A stretch of DNA of 64,000 nt from Mucilaginibacter sp. GTDB taxonomy: Bacteria; Bacteroidota; Bacteroidia; Sphingobacteriales; Sphingobacteriaceae. The DNA lies in assembly GCF_028288205.1 (NCBI RefSeq), contig NZ_JAQBOD010000039.1, positions 183,548 to 247,547 on the forward strand, in the 5' to 3' direction. Positions 34,946-45,872 of the stretch are shown here, piece by piece; position 1 is the first letter of the stretch, and each line of letters opens with the position of its first letter. The position numbers and the translations under genes were made by a program. Below the pieces are notes generated by a model that saw only the letters and a program-made list of their open reading frames with translations, was not told the origin of the DNA and did no database searches.

Positions 34946-37750
34946 TTATTTCGCACCCAATTCAAACCCCCAATCCTTACCCTTATCAACCGCAGGCACG
35001 CCCTTACTCATCCACTCGGGCATTGTCGCGCCTTTTAAAAAATGATCAAAAAATTGCTGTTCGCGGATGGATATATCTTTTCGGTTTTGGCGCTGTACCA
35101 GGTTATGAGCCTCCCCATTATACATCAGCAGCCAAACCGGTTTATTTAAGCGGCGCAGGGCGGTAAACAATTCAATACCCTGGTAATATGGCACCGCGCC
35201 ATCCGCATCATTACTCATTATAGCTACCGGCGTATGCACGTTGGGTAAATGAAACAGCGGTGAATTTTCAATGTATAGGTCGGGCCTGTCCCATAGGGTT
35301 GCACCAATACGGCTCTGTGTTTTTTCGTACTGAAACTGCCTGTTTACACCCGTCTCCCAGCGGATTCCCCCATAGGCCGAGGTCATATTGGCAACCGGCG
35401 CTCCGGCCCATGCAGCAGCATACATATTAGTGGCTGTAATTAAATAGGCCACCTGGTAACCACCCCAGCTTTGGCCCTGTATACCAATGTGTTTATCATC
35501 AACCCATAGGTTTTTCTTTAATGCCTCTACGCCTGAATTAACGTATTCCACAGCCGATTTTCCGGGGTGCCCGGTTTCGTAGTTGATATCTGGTGTAAAT
35601 ACCAGGTATCCGTTACTTACAAAAAACGAAATAGGCAACCGCGAAGGCGTAGGCGAGGGTGCAATATAGTTGTATAATGTTTCGGATACTTTCTCATAAA
35701 AATAGGCTATCATGGGATACTTTTTCTTCGGATCAAAGTTTTCCGGTTTAAATAATATGCCGGTACCCAGATGGCCCTTAGGCGTTGTCCAGTGTATCAA
35801 CTCGGCGGTGCCCCAGTTGTAGTCGGCCTGTTGCGGGTTAATAGCACTTAGACGCACTTCTTTTTTCAGGTCGGATGATACATACAAATCTGCCGGGTGC
35901 TCATAGTTAGACTTGGTATAAATAAAACTCTCGGCATTTTTTGCTTTCTGTAAACTGCTGTAGCTGTATGGCGCCATAATTACCTTTTCAGGGCCGGCGC
36001 TACTGTTTAATGCTTTTTTATAATAGCCCCATTCTTTGTTTACATCATTTTGAGTGATGAGCCAAAGCATTTTATCGGATGCGATAGCCTTTTCATCCGG
36101 ATCGGTATTACGATAACGGAGGATAAACTTGTTCTTTCTACCCACATGATTGGTTAAATTTACCGAAGCCCCGATAGCCGGGTCTATTTTCCAGATATCA
36201 AACCTGTCATAAATCAACACGCTTTTATCGTCCTGCTCCCAGCCGGCAATACCGTATGGCGAGGGGTCATCGGGTACATCATTATCCTCCTCGCCCATTT
36301 TGGTTAGTATCAATGCGGTAAGGTTTGTTTTTTTGCCTGTGGCAATGGCATAGCTGTTCCAGGTTTGCTTCTTCGAATCGAACCATACTACGTAGCTACC
36401 TCCCGGCGAAATGCTGTAACGCGCCTTTAAACTGGGATTAATTAATTTACGCTCGCCTGTTTTAGTATTGATCAAAAATGCCTGCTCGCGTGATCCGCCT
36501 TCCCATTGTGATTGTATGCGAGCGCCGGTATCAGACACGCCCAATACATATTGAAAATTACCATTATCAGGCACCAGCACATTCTGTATAACCTCATTAC
36601 CCAATTGCACCATTTTACTACCTTCGGCCGGATACACAACGGCCAGGTAACTGCGGCCCAGATCGCGCTTCAAGTTATGCAATTGCTGTGGCTGTAAGTA
36701 ATCGTCTTTATAGTTCCATATATCCAGCTTAGCTACTTCAAAATCAACAATAGTGGTATCTATAGGTTTTGGAATAGGCGCAGTACCAAAAAACAGACTG
36801 CTGCCATCCTTGCTGAAATATACCCGGCCCTCGCCACTTACCGCCCATTTAGCAGTCATACCTACCGAACCTGGCGCGGCCATAATTTTGGCGCTATCGG
36901 CACTGGTAACATAATAATAAAGACTGTAGGGCTTAATAGGGGCTTTTTCAGGATTCTTTTCGGCAGTAAAAGCCAACTGGTTACCGGCTTCATCAAAAAC
37001 TAACGTATGGTAAGTACCGCGACCGGTGCTTACCGGTTTTAAAACATCTTTTTCAATATCATAAACAAATACACCTGATTTTATAGTTGCCGACCGGCGT
37101 GGAGCGGTAACAGAAAATGCCAGTAAAGTACCGGTTTTATTCAGCTGGTAATCGCTAACATATTTAAACGATCTGGTTTTGCCGGTAGCCATTTGCCTTA
37201 CCGTAAGCTCTGCACCCGGCACTGGGGGAGTTAGGGTTTTGGTGGTATCTGTACCCGGCTTTTTGGCGGTAGTAACAGCACTGCTATCCGCTGGTGCCAA
37301 ATAAGCTATTACCGATGCCTTTTCGGCAGTTTTGAAGGAACGTATGGCAGGTATTTTTTCAACACCCGGCATACCAAGGGTAACTATGCATAATGTATCC
37401 TTCGGGAATTCGTTTGGTTTCTTCTTTTTGATCTTTAACTCGCGCACTTCCTTATAAAAAGGTCTTATCATCAATATCGCATATTTCGAATCGGGCGTAA
37501 AATGGCCGGTATCGGCACGGGCAATGCGCGTTTTATTGATATTGCCAACGTCGGTAATTACCAGTTCGGCATCACCGGCCTGTGGTTTAACTGCATACAA
37601 TATCCATTTACCATCATTGCTGATACGGTCGCCGGTAATGCTTTGCCAACCATCATATACCGAGTGGTCAAGCGGTTTTTTATTAATTTTTTGGGCGGAG
37701 GCGTTAACAAAGGTGCAAATGATAATTGCAGGGAGTAAAAACTTCTTCAT
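34946..37750 (-). CDS. S9 family serine peptidase (prolyl oligopeptidase type), exported
   Basis: The 934 residues carry a signal peptide ([20 protein letters not shown]), a long N-terminal beta-propeller (about 30-640) and a C-terminal alpha/beta-hydrolase domain (about 660-900). The nucleophile Ser is in [15 protein letters not shown] (about residue 766), the catalytic Asp in [13 protein letters not shown] (about 849) and the His in [13 protein letters not shown] (about 885). Such enzymes release peptides from the ends of oligopeptides (DPP4/acylaminoacyl peptidase types), probably for peptide use in the periplasm. ATG start at 37750. It appears monocistronic; scpA ends 145 bp upstream with a GATTAG-type repeat between. 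Confidence 0.93.
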   Translation of the reverse strand: MKKFLLPAIIICTFVNASAQKINKKPLDHSVYDGWQSITGDRISNDGKWILYAVKPQAGDAELVITDVGNINKTRIARADTGHFTPDSKYAILMIRPFYKEVRELKIKKKKPNEFPKDTLCIVTLGMPGVEKIPAIRSFKTAEKASVIAYLAPADSSAVTTAKKPGTDTTKTLTPPVPGAELTVRQMATGKTRSFKYVSDYQLNKTGTLLAFSVTAPRRSATIKSGVFVYDIEKDVLKPVSTGRGTYHTLVFDEAGNQLAFTAEKNPEKAPIKPYSLYYYVTSADSAKIMAAPGSVGMTAKWAVSGEGRVYFSKDGSSLFFGTAPIPKPIDTTIVDFEVAKLDIWNYKDDYLQPQQLHNLKRDLGRSYLAVVYPAEGSKMVQLGNEVIQNVLVPDNGNFQYVLGVSDTGARIQSQWEGGSREQAFLINTKTGERKLINPSLKARYSISPGGSYVVWFDSKKQTWNSYAIATGKKTNLTALILTKMGEEDNDVPDDPSPYGIAGWEQDDKSVLIYDRFDIWKIDPAIGASVNLTNHVGRKNKFILRYRNTDPDEKAIASDKMLWLITQNDVNKEWGYYKKALNSSAGPEKVIMAPYSYSSLQKAKNAESFIYTKSNYEHPADLYVSSDLKKEVRLSAINPQQADYNWGTAELIHWTTPKGHLGTGILFKPENFDPKKKYPMIAYFYEKVSETLYNYIAPSPTPSRLPISFFVSNGYLVFTPDINYETGHPGKSAVEYVNSGVEALKKNLWVDDKHIGIQGQSWGGYQVAYLITATNMYAAAWAGAPVANMTSAYGGIRWETGVNRQFQYEKTQSRIGATLWDRPDLYIENSPLFHLPNVHTPVAIMSNDADGAVPYYQGIELFTALRRLNKPVWLLMYNGEAHNLVQRQNRKDISIREQQFFDHFLKGATMPEWMSKGVPAVDKGKDWGFELGAK

Positions 37751-37895
37751 ATATATATTTGACTTTTAAATATGGTGAAAATTTTTGATTAAAATTTATT
37801 TCCCGACGCTTTATTTGACAGAAATGCCAGTGACTCATGAAAATGATGGAAATTGGCAATTCTTAACTGGCGACTAATCTCCAATCAACCAATCT

Positions 37896-38645
37896 CTAAT
37901 CACTTCCCTTCGCCGATATCCAAAAATTATTATACCCCAACCCTATTTGTATATCTATCAGCTCCTGCTGCAGCATCTCCAGCACGGCCAGGAAGTTGTA
38001 TACAAAATGAACCCGGTTTTCTGATTCTTTGGCGATGGCTTTAAAGTCCATCATTTTATTAATGCGCAGCAAGTCGTCAATAGCTTTTTTCTGTTTTTCG
38101 ATGGTATAAGGATATTGTGTTACCGTATGGGTAACTTCTTCGCTGCGATTATTATAATTGCGCATCAGGCGGCCATATACCATCATCAACTTATATAAAC
38201 TAACATCTGATAATTCTTCGCCGGGGGTGGCAACGCGTTCGGCCTGTTCAAGGTCGTATTTAATATTACCGCGTTTTTCCTGCTTCATGCGCTCATCCTC
38301 AAACGGGCGCACCTCTTCGCATAGCTCCTTAAATTTTTTATACTCAATAAGCTTACGTATCAGTTCCTCTTTACTGTCTATCTCACTTTCGCCCTCTTCG
38401 GCATCATAGCGGGGCAGCAGCATTTTGGCTTTAATGCGCATTAATGTTGCTGCAACAAAAATAAACTCGCTGGCAAGCTCTATGTTCAGGCTCACCATTT
38501 GGTGTATATAATTTAAAAAATCGTCGGTAATGCGGGCAATGAGTATATCGTGTATATCCAGCTCATCCCTTTCAATAAAAAAAAGCAATAAGTCAAACGG
38601 TCCTTCAAACTGGGGGAGTTTTATTTCAAAGCCTTCTTCTTCCAT
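37896..38645 (-). CDS. scpA: Segregation and condensation protein A
   Basis: ScpA is the kleisin that bridges the SMC heads with ScpB in bacterial condensin. The 249 residues match the family: the N-terminal KLPQFEGPFDLLLFFIERDE and ELASEFIFVAATLMRIKAKM segments (about 8-75) contact the SMC neck, an acidic middle (about 80-105) follows, and a C-terminal winged-helix region (about 175-245) contacts the SMC cap. ATG start at 38645. It is divergent from dxs with 138 bp between. scpB and smc are not in the window. Confidence 0.95.
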   Translation of the reverse strand: MEEEGFEIKLPQFEGPFDLLLFFIERDELDIHDILIARITDDFLNYIHQMVSLNIELASEFIFVAATLMRIKAKMLLPRYDAEEGESEIDSKEELIRKLIEYKKFKELCEEVRPFEDERMKQEKRGNIKYDLEQAERVATPGEELSDVSLYKLMMVYGRLMRNYNNRSEEVTHTVTQYPYTIEKQKKAIDDLLRINKMMDFKAIAKESENRVHFVYNFLAVLEMLQQELIDIQIGLGYNNFWISAKGSD

Positions 38646-38783
38646 ATTTACCGGTAAAAATACACCTTATTGATTTTAAACAAATTAAAAAATGCAATAT
38701 CAAACAAATAATAGCTATTATTTGTCCTTATTTACCAATTAAACTTGCTTAATTTGTAGGTTAAAATATTCTTATTAATATCA

Positions 38784-40712
38784 ATGCAGATAAAGGCCGG
38801 TGACTTATTAGAAAAGATAAACTATCCATCTGATTTAAAGAAGCTTAGTGAAGATCAACTGGAACAGGTTTGCCAGGAGCTCCGTCAATATATTATTGAT
38901 GTGGTATCGGTAAACGGGGGGCATTTTGCTGCAAGTTTGGGTGTGGTTGAGCTAACTGTTGCCTTACAATACATATTAAATACACCTTACGACCAATTAG
39001 TTTGGGACGTGGGGCACCAGGCATATGGCCATAAAATACTTACCGGGCGCCGCGAGGCCTTTCATACCAACCGGGTATATGGTGGCATCAGTGGTTTTCC
39101 AAAACGCTCAGAGAGCGAGTATGACACTTTTGGCGTTGGACACTCTTCTACCTCTATATCAGTAGCATTAGGCATGGCGGTAGCGTCGCAATATAAAGGC
39201 GAAACCGACAGGCAGCACGTAGCAGTTATTGGCGATGGCGCCATGACCGCCGGTATAGCTTTTGAAGCTTTGAACCATGCAGGTATAGAAAACTCTAACC
39301 TGCTGGTTATCCTTAATGATAATAACATGTCTATTGATCCTAACGTGGGCGCGTTAAAGGATTACTTAACTACTATTACTACCTCTAAGCCATATAACCG
39401 TTTCAGGGATGATATTGCCAACGTACTGGCTAAAATATCGTCAATAGGCCCGGACGCTTATAACATGGCGCAGAAAATAGAGAAAAGCATTAAAGGCACT
39501 TTACTTAAACGCAGCAATTTCTTTGAGGCACTTAAATTTAGATATTTTGGCCCTATAGACGGGCACGATGTAAAAAACCTGGTTAGAGTATTGCGTGATC
39601 TACGTGATATACCCGGCCCTAAAATTTTACATTGCATCACTACTAAAGGCAAAGGCTATGCCCTTGCCGAAAAGGACCAGACCAAATGGCACGCACCGGG
39701 GCTGTTTGATAAGATAACCGGCGAGATCAAGAAAACCAAGCACGAAAAACCACAGCCGCCAAAATACCAGGATGTATTTGGCCATAGTATTATTGAACTG
39801 GCAGAGAAGAATCCTAAAATAATGGGCATTACACCTGCCATGCCGTCGGGCTGCTCATTAAACCTGATGATGAAGGCCATGCCTAACCGTGCTTTTGATG
39901 TGGGTATTGCAGAACAGCATGCCGTTACATTTTCGGCAGGTTTATCTACACAGGGGTTGATACCTTTTTGCAACATCTATTCAAGCTTTATGCAACGGGC
40001 GTATGACCAGGTAATACATGATGTAGCCATACAAAAGCTAAATGTAGTGTTTTGTTTAGACCGTGCCGGTATTGCCGGTGCCGATGGGCCAACGCACCAT
40101 GGCGCTTACGACCTGGCCTTTATGCGTTGTATACCTAACATGACGGTATCGGCGCCGATGAATGAGGAAGAGTTGCGTAACCTTATGTTTACCGCGCAGC
40201 AGGATGATATGGGGCCGTTTGTTATACGTTACCCGCGTGGCAATGGGGTTATGGTTGACTGGCAGCGTCCTTTTAAAGCTATACCTGTGGGTAAGGGCCG
40301 TAAAATATGTGATGGTGAAGATGCAGCTATATTAACAATAGGCCATATTGGCAATGAAGCTGTAAAAGCTGTTGCCGAGTTAAATACCGAAGGCTATTAT
40401 CCTGCACATTATGATATTCGTTTTGTAAAGCCATTGGACGAAGCTTTATTACATGAGGTATTTAAGAAATTTAACAGAGTAATTACTGTTGAAGACGGTT
40501 GTATAGAAGGCGGAATGGGCAGTGCTATTCTGGAATTTATGGCCGATAATAATTACAACGCCCAGGTAATACGTTTAGGTATACCCGATCGTATTGTAGA
40601 ACATGGCGAACAGCCTGAGCTTTGGGCCGAATGTGGTTATGATGCAAAAAGTATTGTTACCCAAGTAAAAAACATAGTTGTAAAACGCAACACTCATACA
40701 ATTGCTTCATAA
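38784..40712 (+). CDS. dxs: 1-deoxy-D-xylulose-5-phosphate synthase
   Basis: Dxs is the first enzyme of the MEP isoprenoid pathway, a TPP-dependent condensation of pyruvate with glyceraldehyde 3-phosphate. The 642 residues match the family. Motifs: [17 protein letters not shown] (about 74-90), [10 protein letters not shown] (about 117), the TPP motif [18 protein letters not shown] through NDNN (about 150-180), [14 protein letters not shown] (about 374), and [20 protein letters not shown] (about 415-434). ATG start at 38784. It stands alone, divergent from scpA and convergent with the Wzi/RemB-like gene. Product feeds menaquinone and undecaprenyl-phosphate synthesis. Confidence 0.97.
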   Translation: MQIKAGDLLEKINYPSDLKKLSEDQLEQVCQELRQYIIDVVSVNGGHFAASLGVVELTVALQYILNTPYDQLVWDVGHQAYGHKILTGRREAFHTNRVYGGISGFPKRSESEYDTFGVGHSSTSISVALGMAVASQYKGETDRQHVAVIGDGAMTAGIAFEALNHAGIENSNLLVILNDNNMSIDPNVGALKDYLTTITTSKPYNRFRDDIANVLAKISSIGPDAYNMAQKIEKSIKGTLLKRSNFFEALKFRYFGPIDGHDVKNLVRVLRDLRDIPGPKILHCITTKGKGYALAEKDQTKWHAPGLFDKITGEIKKTKHEKPQPPKYQDVFGHSIIELAEKNPKIMGITPAMPSGCSLNLMMKAMPNRAFDVGIAEQHAVTFSAGLSTQGLIPFCNIYSSFMQRAYDQVIHDVAIQKLNVVFCLDRAGIAGADGPTHHGAYDLAFMRCIPNMTVSAPMNEEELRNLMFTAQQDDMGPFVIRYPRGNGVMVDWQRPFKAIPVGKGRKICDGEDAAILTIGHIGNEAVKAVAELNTEGYYPAHYDIRFVKPLDEALLHEVFKKFNRVITVEDGCIEGGMGSAILEFMADNNYNAQVIRLGIPDRIVEHGEQPELWAECGYDAKSIVTQVKNIVVKRNTHTIAS

Positions 40713-40783
40713 AGATTAAAGATTAGTTAATTAGAGATTAGGTCTAACTGGTAGATAATTACAATCCAGCTTAACATAATGTA

Positions 40784-40815
40784 CTTTAACCTTTAACCTT
40801 TAACCTTTAACCTTA
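40784..40815. repeat. Tandem CTTTAAC heptamer repeat
   Basis: Four perfect CTTTAAC units (40784-40811) are followed by CTTAA, which overlaps the stop codon of the minus-strand barrel gene. A relative on the opposite strand lies at 14286-14325. A GATTAG-type word is at 40712-40740. Confidence 0.8.
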
Positions 40816-42429
40816 ATGCTTCAAATAACTGGCCAAATCTGTATACATGATACGGAATGAGCTGCGCAGGCCAATTGTTAGCATAGTTGTTTTATCAGTG
40901 AACGCGGTATTTTTTTCCAATCTGTATATTCCACCTAACTCAAGTCTTAAATTATATTTAGGGTTAAGCATATAAGCTACTTTTCCTTCCAAATAGGTCA
41001 TATTAGTGGTTAGCCCCTGGCCTATATAATTACCATATAAATGTACGGGGTTAATATAAAGTTTAAATATATCCTTACCATAGTTTAGTCCTCCCTCATC
41101 CAAACCATAATGGCTATAATTAATCTCTCCACTAAAATCAAACCGTTTATAGGAGTAGTTTAATAAACCCACCAGTTCTTTAAAATTGGCGCCATACGGA
41201 TGAGCAAGTGGTTCGCCCTCTTCACTATAATTTTTTATTGATTCTACTTCAGAATAGGTATACGGCAACGCTCCGTTATATTCAGCCAAATAATTTAGTG
41301 CCTTTATATTGAATAGATTTGCGCCTTTTAATCCTATTTGCCAGGCATATTTATTTTTTATACTGCCTTTACCAGAGAAAAAATCCTGTGCCCTAAATTC
41401 ATCTAAGTAAAACTGCCCATACGCAGTAATACCATCTGTTATTTTATATTTACTGGTAAACCCAATCATGGCATTATCCGGCGATCCAATAGATGCTTCA
41501 ACAGGCCTTAAAAATATTACCGGGTTACCATAATTAAAATCAAATCCTCTTTTGTGACCTAAGCTGTCAATATCAGCCCAAATTATGGCATCAAAAAACC
41601 CTACTGATAACCGGTTATTTACGTTCCAATCCAAATAATGGAATACTCCCCATTTTTTCTTGTAGCCATTAGTATAAGAAAGCTGTTTGGAGGCCGGATC
41701 TGTCATATAGGCCCACATTACCATATACTTTACATTACCAAGATTGGCTGTAAGCTTTAAAAACGGATAAGCAGCTGCATAATCTGATAAGATTACTGAA
41801 CGATAGCCATCACCAATAAATGTTTTATCATGCCCGGCGGTAATATTCAAATATTTTATTGGGGTATAAGACACTATTGCCGTTGCATCCGACCAATCCT
41901 TCGTGGCCTTACCATAACTGCGATCATAAGCCTGACCCGGTACTATCCCAACCTGGTTAATATAAGTATTCAAATATTCAGGAAAAACAGCCTGGTTCTC
42001 AAATCCGCTCGAGTAGAAATAAAAATTTTTTCCTATTGTACCACCCAATTGGTAACCACGTGTATTTAACCAGGTAGTTTTTTTGCCTGCAAAATCTCTT
42101 CCAATTGTTAAGTCGGGTAAATAATCAGCAAAAAAGGTGTACTCTTTAGTTTTTACATCAATCAAATGCTCATTAAATAATTTACGATGCAGCCAACTAT
42201 GGTGCCCAATTGTATCAGCACCGTAATTCATTAATGAATCATACCGGCTTTGCAAAGCGCTATCAATAATATATGATTTTAACGAGGTGTGTATCCGGGT
42301 TTTTGTTGAATAAAGCTCGTCGTTAAATTTTTGGTAAAATTGATAAGAATAAGGCATGTACTGGGCCTGCGCTGTAGCAACTTTAGCAAATAGTAAAAGC
42401 AGTATTAAACTGCTTAATATTTTTTTCAT
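40813..42429 (-). CDS. Outer-membrane beta-barrel, Wzi/RemB-like
   Basis: The 538 residues have a signal peptide (MKKILSSLILLLLFAKVATA) followed by alternating aromatic strands to the C-terminus. The segments ITAGHDKTFIGDGYRSVILS (about 198-217), FDFNYGNPVIFLRPVE (about 298) and AYGQFYLDEF (about 335) resemble the capsule-assembly Wzi family and the flavobacterial gliding-motility protein RemB, which share this fold. Wzi anchors surface polysaccharide; RemB is a mobile surface adhesin component. It lies 25 bp after gmd on the same strand, which favours a surface-glycan role. Final assignment between the two is open. Confidence 0.75.
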   Translation of the reverse strand: MKKILSSLILLLLFAKVATAQAQYMPYSYQFYQKFNDELYSTKTRIHTSLKSYIIDSALQSRYDSLMNYGADTIGHHSWLHRKLFNEHLIDVKTKEYTFFADYLPDLTIGRDFAGKKTTWLNTRGYQLGGTIGKNFYFYSSGFENQAVFPEYLNTYINQVGIVPGQAYDRSYGKATKDWSDATAIVSYTPIKYLNITAGHDKTFIGDGYRSVILSDYAAAYPFLKLTANLGNVKYMVMWAYMTDPASKQLSYTNGYKKKWGVFHYLDWNVNNRLSVGFFDAIIWADIDSLGHKRGFDFNYGNPVIFLRPVEASIGSPDNAMIGFTSKYKITDGITAYGQFYLDEFRAQDFFSGKGSIKNKYAWQIGLKGANLFNIKALNYLAEYNGALPYTYSEVESIKNYSEEGEPLAHPYGANFKELVGLLNYSYKRFDFSGEINYSHYGLDEGGLNYGKDIFKLYINPVHLYGNYIGQGLTTNMTYLEGKVAYMLNPKYNLRLELGGIYRLEKNTAFTDKTTMLTIGLRSSFRIMYTDLASYLKH

Positions 42430-42454
42430 GCGGTAGTTTTAGTAATGGTATACG

Positions 42455-43591
42455 CTATTCGAAATAATTAAGGGTTTTAAAGCCACCTTTTTTCAAATAA
42501 TCATCTTTTTTCACCAGGTGCAGGTCAGACTCCACCATATCTTTAACAAGTGCCTGCAAATTATATTTAGGTTTCCATCCTAATTGTGTTTGTGCTTTTG
42601 TAGGATCGCCTATCAGCAGGTCCACTTCTGTTGGCCTAAAATATTTTGCATCTACCTTAATTACAGTTTGCCCTGGTTTAAGGTTTTCTATATTTAAACC
42701 TAATTCCTCAGCCTTTTGCTTATCATAATCTATAATTACTCCGCGCTCATGCTCATCTTTGCCACTAAACTCAATTTCAATACCCAACTCGCCAAATGCC
42801 ATTTTTATAAAGTCTCTTACAGTTGTAGTTACACCGGTTGCTATAACGTAATCTTCGGCAGTATCTTGTTGCAGCATCAGCCACATTGCTTCAATATAAT
42901 CCTTAGCGTGGCCCCAGTCCCGACGAGCAGATAAATTACCTACATACAGACAATTTTGCAACCCTAAAGCAATTTTAGCCGCCGCCCTGGTAATTTTACG
43001 CGTTACAAAAGTTTCCCCTCTTATAGGGCTCTCGTGGTTAAACAATATACCATTACAGGCATACATACCATATGCTTCGCGATAGTTAACTATTATCCAA
43101 TAACCATAAAGTTTAGCAACAGCGTATGGCGAGCGTGGATAAAAAGGTGTTGTTTCGCTTTGCGGAACGGCTTGCACCAAACCATATAACTCAGACGTTG
43201 ATGCCTGATAAACGCGGGTCTTTTTAGTTAGGCCCAATAATCTTACCGCCTCCAATATACGTAATGTGCCTATGCCATCGGCATTAGCGGTATATTCAGG
43301 CGTTTCAAAGCTTACCTGAACATGAGACATGGCTCCTAAATTGTAAATTTCATCTGGTTGGATCTCCTGTACAAGCCGTATTAGATTAGTGGAGTCTGTT
43401 AAATCGCCATAATGCAGTTTAAATTTAACATTAGGCTCATGCGGGTCATGGTAAAGATGATCTATACGATCTGTATTAAATAATGAGGATCTTCTTTTAA
43501 CCCCATGTACCTCATAACCTTTTTTTAATAAAAACTCTGCAAGATATGCACCATCCTGTCCTGTAATACCTGTTATTAAAGCTATTTTCAT
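42455..43591 (-). CDS. gmd: GDP-mannose 4,6-dehydratase
   Basis: Gmd converts GDP-mannose to GDP-4-keto-6-deoxy-mannose, the precursor of GDP-L-fucose, GDP-rhamnose and related deoxysugars. The 378-residue SDR protein has the NAD(P) loop [20 protein letters not shown] (residues 5-24), [16 protein letters not shown] (about 133) and the catalytic YxxxK in [12 protein letters not shown] (about 156). ATG start at 43591. It is followed after 25 bp by a Wzi/RemB-like barrel, probably one operon. A GDP-fucose synthase gene (fcl) is not adjacent, so the end sugar is undefined. Confidence 0.96.
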   Translation of the reverse strand: MKIALITGITGQDGAYLAEFLLKKGYEVHGVKRRSSLFNTDRIDHLYHDPHEPNVKFKLHYGDLTDSTNLIRLVQEIQPDEIYNLGAMSHVQVSFETPEYTANADGIGTLRILEAVRLLGLTKKTRVYQASTSELYGLVQAVPQSETTPFYPRSPYAVAKLYGYWIIVNYREAYGMYACNGILFNHESPIRGETFVTRKITRAAAKIALGLQNCLYVGNLSARRDWGHAKDYIEAMWLMLQQDTAEDYVIATGVTTTVRDFIKMAFGELGIEIEFSGKDEHERGVIIDYDKQKAEELGLNIENLKPGQTVIKVDAKYFRPTEVDLLIGDPTKAQTQLGWKPKYNLQALVKDMVESDLHLVKKDDYLKKGGFKTLNYFE

Positions 43592-43707
43592 TTAATATTT
43601 ACTATGTAATTTTTTAAGCTGCAATAATATCCAATTTAATTGAAAAACTATCTAATTGGTTATGATTAATATTATACGGAAAGTTTGAATAAAAGGATCA
43701 GAATGAG

Positions 43708-44271
43708 TTATATTCCCGCTACTGCGTCTTCCAGTTCGCGGTACCACTCTTCGCCATATTTTCTTATCAGCGGGGCCTTCAAAAATTCATGTACGTGTAC
43801 TTTAAGCTCATCACCAAAACTGCATGCAGGGCTGCAAATGCTCCAACGGTCATAATTCAATACATCAAACTCAGGGTATTTTGTTATCCGAATAGGATAT
43901 AGGTGACAGGAGATAGGTTTTTTCCAGTTAACCGCGCCTTCTTCATAGGCTTTTTCGATGGCGCATTTGGTTATGCCGCCCTCCCATATTACATAGGCGC
44001 ATTCCTTGTTAACGTCAACGCAAGGGGTGGTGTAGTCGCCTTCAAAATCGGTTACGTAGGTTCCAACTTTTTCTATGGTTGCTATGCCTTTGGCAGTCAT
44101 GTATGGCTTTACTTTGGGATATATCTCGTCCAGTATATGCAGTTCATCCGTATTTAACGGCGCGCCCGAATCGCCCTCTAAGCAACAGGCGCCTTTGCAC
44201 TTGTTTAAATTGCATACAAAATTTTCTTTTACTACATCTTCATGTACTAAAACGCTGCCAACTTCTATCAT
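43708..44271 (-). CDS. DUF3109 cysteine-rich protein
   Basis: The 187-residue cytosolic protein begins with the family block VKENFVCNLNKCKGACCLEG (about residues 14-33), a cysteine cluster of the YkgJ metal-chelate type. More cysteines lie in TTPCVDVNKECAYV, TKCAIEKAYEEG, SCHLYPIRI and SICSPACSFG, enough to hold Fe-S clusters or zinc. The family is widespread in Bacteroidota with no assigned function. ATG start at 44271. It appears monocistronic; a palindromic repeat sits just upstream. Confidence 0.88.
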   Translation of the reverse strand: MIEVGSVLVHEDVVKENFVCNLNKCKGACCLEGDSGAPLNTDELHILDEIYPKVKPYMTAKGIATIEKVGTYVTDFEGDYTTPCVDVNKECAYVIWEGGITKCAIEKAYEEGAVNWKKPISCHLYPIRITKYPEFDVLNYDRWSICSPACSFGDELKVHVHEFLKAPLIRKYGEEWYRELEDAVAGI

Positions 44272-44305
44272 TTATTTTTTCGTTATATATTATCAAAAGA
44301 ATTAT

Positions 44306-44394
44306 TGTCATTTCGAACGATAGTGAGAAATCTTATACAACATATAAGCGCATTGCCTGGTGAAGATTTCTCTTCATTCCTCGTCGAAATGACA
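44306..44394. repeat. Palindromic TGTCATTTCGA repeat, full copy 1
   Basis: Outer arms TGTCATTTCGA and TCGAAATGACA pair perfectly, and inner arms AGAAATCTT and AAGATTTCT add a second stem. It lies between the 3' end of the DUF3108 gene and the DUF3109 start and could act as a terminator-like or REP-like element. A second full copy is at 60464-60547. Confidence 0.88.
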
Positions 44395-44414
44395 TTTTTT
44401 TATTGTACTGCTAC

Positions 44415-45191
44415 CTATTTATTTATCGGATTAAGTGGGTATTTAAGCCCTTTAGCATCTGTCAGGTCCATTGTTACGCTGCCTACAATTAGGCCTACAT
44501 TGGCTTTTATAGGTATACGGTTATTATCATCAGTTATCCATAAGTATAGCTTGCTGTTTTGTTTAAAAATACGGCCCGGTATAATTGTCGGGTTAAATTT
44601 AAGACAATTAAATTTACCTAATGAACAACTAACTGCTTCTTTGCCTATATAGGTGATATTGAGGGTATAAATGCCGTCATCCAGGAAATAAGGCAAATCA
44701 AACTTGTCTCCTGCTTTGATCTTTGAAATATCTATATTTCTCGCAAAATAATACGCGGATACAAAATCAAACACCCGCCCTTTAAACTGAAAACCGCCTT
44801 TGCCGGCAGTTATTTTACCACTTTCATGATCAAAACTTACTTTGTCAGTGTGTTTCCAGCTTCCTTCGCGCCGGTTTTCCTGGTAAAGGTAGGGCAATAG
44901 CGTTTTGTGATCTACCCAGGTTTCATAGCGGTTACGTACTTTATAAAAAATATCAAATGTACCTGCCGTTTTGCCATCGGCAGTAATATGAAAAGTAGGG
45001 TGCCCATTAATCTTCTCGCCATCCTCGATACGTAAATTCGCCTCGGCTCCTGTAAAAATCCCATATTTTAAACGGTAGCTTAATTGTTCGCCAACCTTAA
45101 AAACCGGTTCATTAATACTCTTAAGCTCCTGGCTAAAAACGGCAGTAAAGCAGTTTGTAATAAGTATGATAGTAAAAAGACTCTTCTTCAT
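44415..45191 (-). CDS. DUF3108 exported protein
   Basis: The 258 residues start with a signal peptide (MKKSLFTIILITNCFTAVFS), followed by a beta-rich DUF3108 domain: FKVGEQLSYRLKYGIFTGAE (about residues 31-50), DIFYKVRNRYETWVDHKTLL (about 79-98) and a C-terminal WITDDNNRIPIKAN. The family is periplasmic and of unknown role; some members resemble lipoprotein-carrier-like folds. ATG start at 45191. It follows the DUF2480 gene with a palindromic repeat between. Confidence 0.88.
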   Translation of the reverse strand: MKKSLFTIILITNCFTAVFSQELKSINEPVFKVGEQLSYRLKYGIFTGAEANLRIEDGEKINGHPTFHITADGKTAGTFDIFYKVRNRYETWVDHKTLLPYLYQENRREGSWKHTDKVSFDHESGKITAGKGGFQFKGRVFDFVSAYYFARNIDISKIKAGDKFDLPYFLDDGIYTLNITYIGKEAVSCSLGKFNCLKFNPTIIPGRIFKQNSKLYLWITDDNNRIPIKANVGLIVGSVTMDLTDAKGLKYPLNPINK

Positions 45192-45203
45192 TTATAACTT
45201 ATT

Positions 45204-45282
45204 AGCCCCCTCTAATCTCCTTCGGTAAGGGGGTATCAGCATTTTAAAGCCCACTCCTTTCCGAAGGACGGTTGGGTGGGGC
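45204..45282. repeat. Palindromic AGCCCCCTCT-type repeat, intergenic copy
   Basis: AGCCCC at the left end and GGGGCT at the right end pair, with CTTCGG / CCGAAG further in. It is related to the element inside miaB (1796-1891). It fills the space between the DUF2480 and DUF3108 genes. Confidence 0.75.
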
Positions 45283-45798
45283 TCAATCCCTCTTTTTATA
45301 AATAGGTACGGTAGAGCATGGCTCGCCAAACATCAGGCTCTTTACAACCGGGGTTAGTTTTTTTCCCAGTTCAACATATGCAGAAACAGGTACATCAATA
45401 TCGCCACAGCCTTTTATTACCAAACGCTGGTCGCGGTATTGCTCCACATCCAATTTAGCTATGGCCTTTATATACAAAACGGTCTCTAATACTTCTGCAT
45501 CGCCAAATACCACTTCGTGGGCATAAGGCGCCATCCGGTTAGCCAATAACAAATAGGCCCATGCCGGTACAATAGCATCGGCTGTGCAGGTAACAGCAAC
45601 ATTTTTACCTTCGTATTGTGTCCAGTCATGTTCTTTTACAAACTCCCTGAAATCTTTCTCACGCAGTATTAATCCCTGGAACAGATTGTCTTTAATATCA
45701 TAGATAACGCGTTCTCCGGGCGCATAAAACTCGGCCGGGTCAAGTGTAACCAAACCGCTTTGTGCTACCTTATTTACAAAATTTTCCTGTATTTCCAT
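45283..45798 (-). CDS. DUF2480 family protein
   Basis: The start is ATG 45798 (MEIQENFVNKVAQSG), giving 171 residues; the frame opens at a TTG three codons earlier. The protein is soluble, with no signal peptide or membrane helix, and matches the Bacteroidota-specific DUF2480 family (ILREKDFREFVKEHDWTQYE near residue 47; VIKGCGDIDVPVSAYVELG near 130). The function is unknown. Two cysteines (in VTCTAD and KGCGD) and one near the C-terminus are visible, but no metal motif is obvious. A hairpin terminator upstream (45816-45850) separates it from ppiD. Confidence 0.87.
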   Translation of the reverse strand: MEIQENFVNKVAQSGLVTLDPAEFYAPGERVIYDIKDNLFQGLILREKDFREFVKEHDWTQYEGKNVAVTCTADAIVPAWAYLLLANRMAPYAHEVVFGDAEVLETVLYIKAIAKLDVEQYRDQRLVIKGCGDIDVPVSAYVELGKKLTPVVKSLMFGEPCSTVPIYKKRD

Positions 45799-45815
45799 TG
45801 TTTTCAAAATAAAAA

Positions 45816-45850
45816 ATCCGGGATGACGTATTATTAACGTTATCCCGGAT
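45816..45850 (-). terminator. Rho-independent terminator after ppiD
   Basis: ATCCGGGATGACG and CGTTATCCCGGAT pair with one mismatch around a 9-base loop. On the minus strand it is followed by TTTTTA. It begins 23 bp after the ppiD stop codon. Confidence 0.88.
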
Positions 45851-45872
45851 ACAAAATTACTTTAAAATATGT

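Noticed and set aside
40784..40815. Telomere-like or origin iteron from CTTTAAC units
   Set aside because: There are only four units at a convergent gene end with no replication gene nearby; it is treated as a simple repeat.
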